DNA of 64,000 nucleotides from Gymnorhina tibicen (Eukaryota > Chordata > Aves > Passeriformes > Artamidae), in the NCBI GenBank assembly GCA_013399875.1, contig VXAZ01009370.1, forward strand, positions 1,329,421 through 1,393,420. Reading direction: 5' to 3'. The position numbers were made by a program, and so were the translations under genes. Positions within the stretch are counted from its first letter, which is position 1, and each line of letters opens with the position of its first letter. Below the pieces are notes generated by a model. That model did not search any database, was not told where the DNA came from, and saw only the letters and a program-made list of their open reading frames with translations. Below, piece after piece: positions 11,088 through 21,940 of this stretch.

Positions 11088-13011
11088 TCCCTGCCTCCAG
11101 CAGAGCAGCACCCAGGCGCAGCAGGTTGGAAAGTTAATGGTTTATTTCATCCTCGGACCTGAATTCCGCCCTGCAAGAACAACGGGGCAGGTTTTAAATG
11201 ATTCCTTGTCAGAGATGAGATTTTGAAGTCCGTGCGCTTTGAAGTGAGCCACGTGGCTGTCCTGCTGAAAAACTCCCCAGGAAACCTTCAGCCTTGACCT
11301 AGTGGTTCAAAGTTACAGAGATTGAGCTGAAAACGTGACTTTAATTTTATCTGGGCTTTTTGTTTCAGTTTTGATCATTAAACTCGGGGTTGCCACATAG
11401 CCAGGAGTGATATTGGGTTTCTGCCAGGCCTGCCAACAGCACGAACACATGAGCCACTGCGTGCACAGTAACCCAAGAGCGCTGTAAATGCTCGTGTGCC
11501 TGCAGACTTGCCACGTCCGTGATGTAAAGTGCAAGTGAGAGCTGTCAGCTGCATGCTAAAATGTCCCTGCGTGGAACAGCGTGGCTTCACAGTGACCAGG
11601 GTTTGCACCTCGAAGCCCAGACCGAGGGTCTGGAGCAGCTGATGGAAGGGATGTGTCCAGGTCTGCCCTCTCTGGCTGTAGGATGATAAACCACGCTCAG
11701 GAAGCTGCTGAATTGATGTCTGCTTCTTTTATTTTTCTTCACCCTGACATGAGATCAAAGGAAAATCAAAAACCCCAAAAACCAAAACCAAGCCCAAACC
11801 AAGAATGATGTGTGTCTCCCTACCTGAGTAGACACATTCTTTAATTTTGATATCATCTGGCTTGGGAGATTTATTGTAGTCCAACCCTTGATTACCAAGT
11901 ACTAATTTTGCCTAGCATGGTCTGCTTGGCCACGAGTACAGGAGGCTAATTCTGGTGTAAAGAAAAAGAAATTTCTGAAGATATCACCTTTATTCTGGTA
12001 AGTTACCCTCTGAAGAATGGCATATCTTGTTAAGCTTCCCCGTGATGTGGACAGTTCCTTCATCTGGGGCTGCTCAGCAGCTCACCTTTGGGCGGGACTG
12101 TGAATCCCTGGGCTATCACCAGGCACACAACCAAAGCCAGAGCTTTTCAGCTGTGCTGAGAAGGGCCAAATCCAAACCTGTCTGACACAGGGACAGAGGA
12201 GGAGCCTTCGCTGCGTGGCAGTTTCTGTGCCAGGCATGTTCTGTGTGCAAAGACTCTGTCAGTGGAGTTCACCAAATTTTTTCAGTCTCTCTTCCCCTTT
12301 CTGTTACTCATTCCCTCCTGTCCGTGTGCCTCTGTTCTTTGCCTTCACTTCCCACATCTGTCCTCCAAACAGAAGCCCTTCTTCATTTTATGAGCAGTGG
12401 TGGCATCATGGATCAAGGGAGGATGCTCCTCGCCCTGCTCGTCCTGGGCAGAAGGACCTCCCTCCACCTCTGGCTGGTTACCCCCACAGAACACAGCAGC
12501 ACTCTCAGCTTGGATCTGAGATTTGACCCCCAGGAAACGCTGCTCTTCTTATGTGACACTCAGTGTTCCCCAGCTAAATGTCACTAATAATAATAATGGC
12601 AATCCTTGGAGTGGAAAGGCTTGGGGTTTCCACCATGCAGTGGTTCATTTAAAAATAAAAAAAATGAACCAGAAGCTCACACTTCTCCACGCCAAGAACA
12701 TTATGTTGGCACTGGCGCCTCAGAAGGGAATTAGGAAAGTCTCTCCTGGGCTGGAGTGCTTCCTGGCTGATCTGCAGGATTCCTGTGTATTCTCCACTGG
12801 GACCTGCCCCAGACACAAGCAGGGTAATTCGACAGTGGAGGATCGGATCACTCAGTCTGTGCCCTAGGAAAGAAAAAGTCTGTCCTGACAATGTGTTTGA
12901 GCAGCACAGTCTGGGCAATACACCGAGGCATTAAGCTGTGCAAGAAATGGAATGCCATAATTACTCAGATTTGGGGGGGGAAAAAAAATAAAATCAGCAA
13001 GGGAAAAGTTA

Positions 13012-13032
13012 CCCCCCTTCCCCCCCCTCCCC
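13012..13032 (-). other. Possible G-quadruplex / i-motif tract
   Basis: C6, TT, C7, T and C4 occur in a row, so the minus strand carries G4-A-G7-AA-G6. A G8 run lies 30 bp to the left on the plus strand (12973-12980) and could pair with these C runs instead. The function is unknown. Confidence 0.4.
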
Positions 13033-14298
13033 AAAAGCATGTCATTTCTTAACTGTGCCTCTGAAGTGTTAGTTTGCTTTTGGCATTTTTCCCCTTTATC
13101 TAAACCCCTCAAATAAGCCATAATGACAGCATGAGTTGCATGTTACTTCATGTACTGCCTTGCAAAGCACTGGAATTCCTTAGGTGTCTTAAATTATGGG
13201 CTCCTTTAGGACAAATGGCTTATATTCTGCCTGATATTTACTAATATGCTGCAAACAGCACATATACTGGATAGAGTTCATATCATTATTGCACAGACAT
13301 TCGTTAGTCTATGCACAGCTAAAGCCTCGTGTGTTTTATTGAAAATAGATTTAACCATCTAATGAACTCTCACACGGGACAAATACAATGGGAATTCTTG
13401 TGGATCTGTATGTCACAACCAGAAAATCTAACTCTATAAATCTCTACCAAAGCTTTACCTCTTCATCCACCTGAAATAATTTTCGATAACAAGTTCTTAA
13501 AATTTCCTTTAATTTTTCTAGGTGGATGCTTTTTCTTAATCTCATGGGCAAGTCTGACAAAACCTTTTTTTCGGCATATTTTCATTGTGTTGGGACCAGA
13601 GTTTATTAGAAATAATACAAGAAAATCTATTCTCAGTGATCTTTCCTCCCTGGGAAAAACCAAAAGATCTGAGGAGTTTCAGTTGAACAAGTACTGTTCT
13701 GGGGCTGATCCTCCCCTGGCCTGTAATAGGTTTTGTCACTTAAACTTTTGGAAACTGGGAAAGCAGGCATATTTCTCTGCTGCAATAGAAATTTATATCT
13801 ACTTTGCACATGTCTAAATGAGCACAGGAGGGACACAGTGGTGGGAATCTGGACTGTGGATCTTGCACAGTCTGGACCACTAAGCTTTTTCACTGATTCC
13901 CAGAGTGAGGAATGATTGCTCTGACATTTTTCCCCTCCTTTCAGTACTGAAATTCTTATGAGAAATCCAAAGCTGCTATTTTTGGCAGGCACGAACAGTA
14001 TGATTTTTTGGTACCTTACTTAAAAATGCAATCTATTTTCTTTTAATTGCCATAATAGCTTTATGGTCCTCAGCACTATTAAAATGTTTCAAGCATTGGA
14101 ATATAAGTCTGTAAACAAATGAGGAGGGCCCTTCATGCAGCATCCTGCTCTCCACAAAAGCATAATCACACTGAGTATTGAATCTTAAGAGATCGTGCAC
14201 TTAACACTTTCACTGAAACAAAGCCAGATTCTGCTCTCATTTGAACTACATCTAATTTAGGCCAGTGGACATGAAAAATACCCCAAACCTGGGTTTTT

Positions 14299-14312
14299 AT
14301 GCAAATGCAAAT
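14299..14312 (+). promoter_or_regulatory. Two overlapping POU octamer sites
   Basis: ATGCAAATGCAAAT contains two copies of the octamer ATGCAAAT sharing two bases. The octamer is the known binding word of OCT/POU factors, and overlapping pairs can bind dimers. Occupancy here is not shown by sequence alone. Chance occurrence in AT-rich DNA is possible. Confidence 0.3.
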
Positions 14313-15677
14313 AAGTCGTAATACATGAGTGATCTTTGCAAGTGTGGGTACTGCTTCTCGACCTCCTCTTTTTGACTTTGTTCCTAATTCCAGGAACATT
14401 GAACGTGACTTTAACCGTATGAAGTTGCCAGCTCTAAGAACTTAGGTCTTGAAAAGTGCTGTTGTTTTGTTCTGGTCTTTATTTCAAGTAAAAGACACCA
14501 GTGGGACTTAAGCACATTGTTTGAATAGATGCAGTCGCTTATGCCCCGTGCTGTGCTGATTTGGGCTAAATGGGAATCTCAGGAACTTGTCATTTGTGGA
14601 TATCGACATTTTCTGCGGTATTTGTAGGTGAGCTTTTATTAACAGCTCTGTCCTTCAATAGAGGTTAATAAATCACCGTTGAATTTGCAGGCACTCTCAG
14701 AATAGATAGGAAGCCAATTCCTCTGAAAGATTACTCCTCTATTTGTTTAGCCACTGGCTCTTTGCTTGTAACCGATAGGTTTAAGAGCTGGGAATGCTGC
14801 ATTTCCCTGTATGCTTTGGTTGACTTGTTAGGGATAGTTGTTTGTGTTTGATAAACGAGAGGATGATGAGGGGCTGGCTAATGCAACAGGGTTTTTTTTA
14901 TCAGCAAAGGTTAGAGATGGGAATTCCTGAAGCAGGCAAAGCCACTGGCTTCTGGCAATGAGTAACTGTTTTGTCTTGGATGCAACCTGAGCTTGTTAGT
15001 GCTCTCTCTTCTTTTCACACATGCACACACACCCTCTTGGGTCTGCTCCAGCCCCATGTGATGGCTCAGGGGGAGCCAAACTGCTGCTTCTCTTCACTTG
15101 GCTTAGAAGTCTCAAAATGTGTAAAGGCACGTGTGTATCAGTGAACCCCCAGCTGCTTGAAAACACACCTGATTGCACTGGGAAAAGGGCAAAATTGCAA
15201 AGGGAAATGTGCTACACGTGCAAAAAGTGGAAAACTTGGGGGGAGTGGGGGAGCCTGTCTGAGACAGCCACTGCAGCTTAAAGGAGGGTCAAAAAGGACC
15301 AGGGAACTTCGGAGGCCAGATTTGTGTTCATGTTGGGCAAACACATGTGTACATGTTGGGCAAATTGCATTTGGTTTGCTGCAGCAGTAGACAGGGAGTG
15401 GGTATTAGAATAGGGCATAAATATCTGTGTGCACTTGGCTCCCACGTCCTGACTGACTGGGGCTCATATGTGCATACCTGAAATGAATTTTATGGACAAA
15501 CTATCACAAAGAGCACCCTTGTTTTTTCTGGACTTAGTCTGTAGCTAAGTGCACATCGCATTTCAGTTTTAAAATCCCATTGCAAATGCTGAGATTCAAG
15601 GCAACATCTCTCTGCTCCGTCCTTGCAGATTTATGTTTATGGTATCCATTAGCCAAGGTGTCCATAGGCATTCAAAT

Positions 15678-15735
15678 TGGACTGGCTGATACCCAGGGGT
15701 GCCATCCAAACTCAGCTATTCTGTGATTCTATGGC
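15678..15735 (+). mobile_element. CR1: CR1 LINE 3' end fragment
   Basis: The segment GACTGGCTGATACCCAGGGG ... CCATCCAAACTCAGCTATTC ... TGTGATTCTATGG matches the end of CR1 elements. It shows the line 'GACTGGATGATCC', then 'CCTTCCAACCTCAG', then the terminal ATTCTRTGATTCTATG repeat. It therefore inserted on the plus strand with its 3' end at about 15735. Only about 60 bp are recognisable and the upstream part is too diverged or missing. CR1 copies in birds are usually truncated at the 5' end in this way. Confidence 0.75.
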
Positions 15736-18040
15736 CTCTCTCTTGGACGTTGCTGTAGTGTGAGATGGTTTGAATTTGCAAGTTGTCTTCAGTTTGGCTT
15801 TTCTGCCTTGCACAGAGGTTATTTTTCAAAAGTGCATAATCTAAAAATAATGGTTTGAATGCAATGATCAGAAGTGGGTCAAAGAAGCTGGGATGTGAAT
15901 TGTACCATGGGAGTGCTGGGAGCTTGCACATGAGCTGGTAGCTCCCCAAAGGCTCTTTGAATGAACAGGCAAAAAGGTTGGTGGTTTGGCAATCGAAGTG
16001 GCCAGTGATCAGAAGCTGCCCCCTCTCATTGTTGGTGGAAAGGAATGGTTTGAGTGATGCTGGGCTGCCTTAATTGTAATCTGTCTTAACGAAGAGTAAA
16101 TGCGCAGTGTGAAAAATGAAATAAGCCAGGTTCTTTTCCCTTAGGCTTACACAAAAAAGATTATTTCCCTGTGGAAAGCAGATGTTTAATTGCCCAAGAC
16201 CAGAAGCAGGATAACACATGGCTGCTGTACCTGTTACAGCTGCGTGCGCTGCATGCTCAAGCTGCTGTGTCACAGCTACAGCTGCAGGCTGGGTCTGTTC
16301 ACAAGGTAACTGTGAGTGCTGTCATATTGTCTAAAAATCAGACTCAGCTGGTACAGTGAGGGAACAGGGAAGGGAGTGCAATTCTTGCCATTTTTATTAT
16401 TCATACCTGCACAGAAAGAGTGGGAGTAAGTCTGGTGTGATGCCAAAGGTTCCCTCTGTACAGGAGAATGCAATGACCCCAGTGCACAGTGCAGAGCAGT
16501 TTTTGGACACTCTTAACCACTCTAATCCTGCCACTTCTCCACAAATCTTTGGTTGGTCTGTCTGGGGTGCATTTCAGCTCCCTGCAGCTCTTCCACCAGC
16601 AGGAATTTCCCACGGGATTGCAGGACCGTGGAGCAGCGCTGCCGAATTTGTGGGGTGCATTAGAGCAGAGGAAGGAGAAGGCCCTTCTTTGAGACAGGTA
16701 ACGTGGTCAGGTCTCAGAAAATCCTGCATTGGTTAGAACTGGTATTAGCAGTTTGCTGTTGGGTTAATCTGGCAGCTGAGCTGCAACCCCTGCTGTTCTT
16801 GGTCGCAATGGGCAATGGCAGAGAGACCCAGCACTTCCTGAGGCAGGACTTCCATGCCAAATACATGCCCCCTTTATTTCTTCTGTGTCTCTCAGGGCAG
16901 GGAAGGGAGGAGAAGCCACTCCACTCCCTGTGCAGCTGGCAGTGACATTACAAGAAGCTCAGGGACATTTTGGCACCCTGTGTGACTCCTGCAGGGACCA
17001 AGCCAGTAAAGATTAACACCTGTTTCCAACAACCACGCTCTTAACTAGCAACTTCCTTCCACAAAGCTAACTTTATTTTTTTAGTCTCTCTTTTTGTTTT
17101 GTTTCTAGCAACACACAGTTTTGTTGACAGCAGAGCCTTGTGTGTTGCAGTGAGGTACGAGTGGTGTCCCATGTGCCCTGGTAGGTCTCTCAAATCTCAG
17201 CTTCCCCTCGGAAACTCCTCCAAGGTGAAACATGCAGGACACTTGGGATGTCACTGTGACACAAGTTCATGAAATGGCAAATCTGGACTTCGGATCCGAC
17301 ATGCAAAGGACTCCCCCGAACCTCCAATTTAGAGAAAAAAAATCTGTTTGAATCTGTTTGAGAAATAAACTGGCTGTTTTTATCTGAAAATTGTGTCCAG
17401 CTTGCTTGGGTCTGAACCCCTGGTAGACGCTCAGGACAAAAGCAGCGGGAACAGGAAAAAAAACCACCCAAAACCCCTGCAAGGTTGAGAGTCACAAATG
17501 AGGGAAAATATCTAATATTCACTTATTTCTGGTTGCAGAGCTTATCATTAATGCACAGTCCCCTCAGCTGGTTGCCATGATACAGGGCAGCTGAGAGAAG
17601 GTGCAGAGTAAGGAGGTGAATAGAGCTCAGAGTGCTCCAGGGAAATGTAAGCTTTTCATGGTTTTTCAACATCTGACCTCCTAAAGTCTCTCTCTCTTTG
17701 TGTTGCCTTTGATGGATGGACATGAAACTCCCTGCAGAAGCGAGATGTCACTGGCATTGCTTTGGCTCGATAGCTGCCCTCCCAACTCCCCGGGGGTTAA
17801 TAGTGACAATTAATACCGGGATTAATACAAATAGCACCAAGCCTGAGAGCGCAGTGGGTGTTGTAAGGAGTGTCCGCTTCTGCAGGAACTTGGCAGGGTG
17901 GTGATGGGAAGGAAGTGGTGATGGGGAGGGAGGAATATCTCCAGGAGGTAATGGAAGCACTGCCCTGCCGTGCTTTAATGACAGGCACATTTTTTCTGAA
18001 ACAATAGGATGCTTTGGCTGGCATCCCTCTAGACTCACTC
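15736..18040. other. Non-coding stretch; possible 3' UTR of the minus-strand candidate exon
   Basis: No coding gene is recognised. An exact 10-bp tandem pair (AATCTGTTTG twice) is at 17341-17360. If the candidate minus-strand exon at 18041-18188 is real, its 3' UTR runs leftwards through here. A variant signal, ATTAAA on the minus strand, lies at about 17974-17979 and an AATAAA at 17072-17077. Frames at 16356-16945 (+) and 17190-17522 (-) look like chance. Confidence 0.4.
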
Positions 18041-18188
18041 CTAGGGTTTCCGATCCTCAGGTGGCGTTAATGGCAAGGAAGGCAGCTCCTTCTGGCTTGC
18101 CATGAAAGCCTGCTGTTTCTCTGTGGGAGAGTATCTGGCCATGGGCTTGGAAAATTCATCAAAGCTGCCCTTACGCTGATAGCTGGAT
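18041..18188 (-). CDS. Candidate terminal coding exon, unknown gene
   Basis: Read on the minus strand, a classic acceptor (CCATTTCCTTCGTTTCCAG, intron side 18189 and above) is followed by one base completing a codon. Then 48 open codons and TAG (18041-18043) follow. The peptide is hydrophilic and reads like a disordered C-terminal tail. It contains SSYQRKGSFDEFSKPMARYS, then a Lys/Gln-rich part, and ends PSLPLTPPEDRKP. RKGS-type and SLPLTPPE sites could be phosphorylated. ATTAAA follows about 60 bases after the stop. I do not recognise the protein. The upstream exons would lie at higher coordinates and I could not identify them. This is one of the best coding candidates here, but a pseudo-exon is not excluded. 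Confidence 0.32.
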
Positions 18189-21100
18189 CTGGAAACGAAG
18201 GAAATGGCAAAGAAGGAGGTTTCAGAAATAATGGAGGTTGACACCTCACTTCCTCAGTGTCTTTCTGCTCCCTCCCAAGGTCACTGCTTGTGCCAGCTCA
18301 ACATCTTCACCATAAACTTTAAGCTCTTGAGTAAGCCCATAATCTCAGAGATCACTCACATCTTTCCTACCCTTCCATGAGGGAGTTTTTCTGCTTTTTC
18401 AAAGCGGTTCACTGGAGCCCTTCTTAGACACAAAGCCCTTGGTGCTTCACAACCTCCCCAAAGGTGGAATAGAGACAAAAAAGCATTGCAGAAGTCCTAT
18501 CTCACAATAAATAAGGATGAGATTACAGAGAAGCAGGAACCTCAGAGCAGAGCTGCCCATGTTGGCAAGCCCATGTCTTTCTGTGAGCCAAGCTGAGTGA
18601 GATTAAGAGAATTCTGAAGGCCCAGTCCACCCATGGCTTTCTTGAATCCTCTTTGTGTCCCCAATTTTTTCTTTTCCAGGCTGAAAAGCCCAGTTCCACC
18701 TGGGCACTCCTCAGATTTAGAAAACGTACTGTTATGGTTCTGTTCCACATTTACTCGTCCTCTGTGAGTGTTTGGGGAGAGAACCTTAAAGGCAACTTCT
18801 CAGACGTGGTCTATCCCCTGACAGTAATAAATAAAACCACAGGTACACCTTGGTGATAAAGTCCAGGGGATATCCCTTTATCAAGAAAGGGATTTTCTGT
18901 TGCTGTTGCACCCCTGTCCCTCTGCAGCCCCCTCTCCTCACGCTCCAGCCGCAGTTGGAAGCCTTGTGGGACTCGCCTTTCCCCTACCAGTGCAATCCTG
19001 CTCTCAATGAAATCAGGACACAGAAATCCTCCTCTGAACGTGGCCTCTCCTTCCAGCTTCTCCCTGGCGAACACACTTGCAAATGGCTCAGTTTCCTGCT
19101 GGCTCAGTGTAAATTTTTCAGCGTGGGGATTTCTGTCTGGTGTTGCTTTGCAGCATGAAGCTGACAGGGGTTTACGGCTCAGAAGGGACAGAAACTCTGC
19201 CAGGTTAAACTTCAGATGTATGATCCCACCACGTGTCAATCAAAATCGCTCTGCAGGCTGATTTATTCTGCATTTTTCCCCCATGATGACGGTGGTTGCA
19301 CCCCATCAAGTAAGCACTGAGACATCCCAAGTGCTCCAGCCCTCTGTGTACAGAGAGAACAAAAACTTCTGTTACCAGTGGAGCAGGGAAAGGGTATTGC
19401 AAGGAAATTTTGCTGAAAAACGCAACTCATTGAGCAATTAACTGGCATGGCCTGACACCTTGTATTCATTTGCATATGTTTAAATGAATTAGGCAAGTCC
19501 TAATGCTGAAGCTGGCACCAAGACATTTGTGCTTATACAAACACACCCAGCTTTGCCAAAAAGGTCAGAACTTTCAGCATAGACTTTTGTTTCTTTTGTT
19601 TGATTACATCTATCTCTTCATACAGTGTTTTAAATTATTAACAGAATGTACCTCAATCCTTATGATATTTCCAAAGAAAGCATAAAATCAAACATTGTCT
19701 TACCTGTTTTAAAACACACAAGCTCCATTACTGTTTTATAATTGCTAATTAACAGATAAATGTTTAATACTCCCACATTTTTTTATCCTCCAGATACAGC
19801 AAAACAAACAGATTAGCAGAGGAAACCTGAGGACTGCAATATCTGTTTTATGATAAGAGCATTTAGTAACTTAATCCCTGCTATGCCCAGCTCTCAAAGA
19901 CAATGTACTGGTGGTTATGTGATACACAATAATGAACCAGTACAGAGGTACATTTGTGTTGTTCTCTGGTTAGAGTGGGAGCTGAGATTTAGACTGCTTG
20001 TTTGTCTTTTCTTTTCCCTGGGCTTGCTACTAATTGATATGACTTGTCTAAGGCTGTAGAATAATTTCAACCATTTTGTAAGTCTTCTGCTGTGAAAGGG
20101 AGAAAATGCATAAAACCCTCTCAGCTGTGCACCCTCGTGCGTCATTGCACGGGGGCATCGTGGTTGTTAGACTGACACAACAACCTGGTGCAAATGTCTG
20201 GTATAAAAAATAATGGTAATTAGCAGTAGCACAGGATGGCAAATAATCATCTTCAGGTGACAAATGCAGGAAACCTGAGAAGTACCAGAGGGTAGTGGGA
20301 CTTCTCCAGTTGCTCCTTAGGACTAATTACCTAATAAAACCAGGATGTGATTGTACGATACTGAGTCATAGATTCAACGTGAGACGCTGTGCTATATTAG
20401 AAGACGAAGTAAAAAAGGTATTTTGAGTCTCTCTGGCTGGAAGTAAATGCCTTATCTCCAAAACCACATACATTATGGTTTCGGATATCTGCATTTTTCC
20501 AGCCTAATTCTTGATTATTGCAGAGGAGGTATTTGTTTAGCATGGGACTCTTCCCAAAGCATCACCATTTAAATTCTCCAGCTTGCAGCAACACACTTTC
20601 TATTTTGGCAAGATGAATCTTCTGGTATCTGCATACCTCTCCTGTTCCTTCCTTCCTGTAATTAGGGGTAAATCTGCTCCAGGACCTGTTCTTTTGTAGA
20701 CGACACCATTTTTAGAGCAATACATCATTGGCAAGTCATGACACTAACAGATCCTTGGAGAGGGCTGCCTCTCTGAAGAGATATAGTATCACCTTGAGCC
20801 CTGATAGACTCCTCTCAGTAAAGAGCTCCATCAGTTGGTGAAAAAGCAGGAATAAACTTGGTTTAGCTATAAAGATGCAGGTGGAACCTGCTTTTCAATT
20901 AAATAGCCACAACAAGGTATCTCTTTTTTACCGTCTCTTATTTCCCCTCAATATTCCCATAACCTTATTTTGATTTAGGGATTCAAGTTGAGCTGTAAAT
21001 AAGGTGGTTTCTTTTTTCCCCAGAAATATTTATTTGCATCTGAAAATGAATCACTTCTATTTTTGCACTTCCCTTGCCACGGACATTGGTCTGATAGTTT

Positions 21101-21876
21101 TGTATTGACAAACACAGAACACAAACATCAGGAGTTGTGTTTGTGCCTCCTTTCATGGGACTGGGGAATTGCTGGTGTGTACATGCCATGGCTCTTTTTC
21201 TCAGTCCAAGCACTTGCCCATAAAGAGGTTTGTGAATTAGTTATTGATCTCAGCCTTGTTTAGTTGCAGATGAGAAGCCAGTGGTCTCAGAACCTGCTGC
21301 TCCACAGACCAGTCTGGTCCCCAGAGCTTGCGTTTCTTTATTCAGGATGAAGGTCAGCAGATCGAGGTGCTGGAAATGAACCACATGACAAAATGGACCC
21401 ATTCATCAGCACAACATAGAATATTTCCTAAGAGACAGAAGGCATTAAAAATATTCAAAATAGGGCTGAAGAAACTAGTATAAATAAATGTGAATAGAGC
21501 CACAGGTCTGTTCATCAGGTAATAGCATTTTTAGGGGGCAATCCAGAATAGCTAAATGGACATCCTCAGAGGTGGCTGCTTAAGGAGATCAGTCTGAGAG
21601 ACAAAATTAGATGTCCAAAGCTAGAGACTCTGAATGCTGCCAACCTGTTGGCAAACTTGGCCTTATCATTAGTTACCCAGTATCCTCTTGAGGAAGTGGA
21701 TGCTGGAAAGTGAAACCCTTCTCCCTGTTACGATGATATTTCCCCTTCTTACTGGTACCCGTAAGGAAACCCGGTGGATTAACACATTAGTTGTAGTGTC
21801 AGATGATTCACGGGGTGATGTCTCCTCTGGTCCTGCCATGTGCCTTGCTGCTCCATCAGCTGCACTGCCCTGTTGT
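18189..21876. other. Non-coding stretch, no gene recognised
   Basis: A minus-strand frame of 142 codons at 18811-19239 is within chance expectation and has no splice context. At 19464-19489 an 8-bp inverted repeat (ATTCATTT / AAATGAAT) surrounds an ATTTGCAT octamer. Two small hairpin-capable segments lie at 20137-20185. At 21540-21660 the sequence vaguely resembles an old amniote repeat. Confidence 0.45.
19464..19489. promoter_or_regulatory. Octamer site within an inverted repeat
   Basis: ATTCATTT (19464-19471) and AAATGAAT (19482-19489) are perfect inverted copies separated by 10 bases. The octamer ATTTGCAT overlaps the left arm at 19468-19475. The layout could be a POU or homeodomain site cluster. 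No occupancy can be inferred. Confidence 0.25.
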
Positions 21877-21940
21877 CCATCCATCCATCCATCCATCCAT
21901 CCATCCATCCATCCATCCACCCACCCACCCACCCACCCAC
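21877..21940 (+). repeat. Compound CCAT/CCAC microsatellite
   Basis: Ten perfect CCAT units (21877-21916) are followed directly by six CCAC units (21917-21940). The sharp switch suggests that a T-to-C change spread by slippage. Frames across it give repeats such as Ser-Ile-His-Pro or Met-Asp-Gly-Trp, which inflate open frames on both strands at 21669-22147. Confidence 0.97.

Larger units (their letters stand above)
10951..15677. other. Non-coding stretch with G/C runs and octamer sites
   Basis: No gene is recognised. Small features are a G-rich segment at 11064-11087, a perfect 7-bp hairpin with a 3-base loop at 11617-11633, G8 at 12973-12980, C-rich runs at 13012-13032, and two overlapping ATGCAAAT octamers at 14299-14312. 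A 13-bp word, CATGTTGGGCAAA, recurs 23 bp apart (15329-15341 and 15352-15364). The frames at 12215-12867 are overlapping chance frames in locally C-rich DNA. Confidence 0.45.

Noticed and set aside
11591..11660. Possible CR1 fragment (GAGGGTCTGGAGCAGCTGAT)
   Set aside because: Only one short word resembles CR1 and the flanks do not continue the match.
18811..19239. 142-codon minus-strand frame
   Set aside because: Length is within chance expectation and there is no acceptor or start context.
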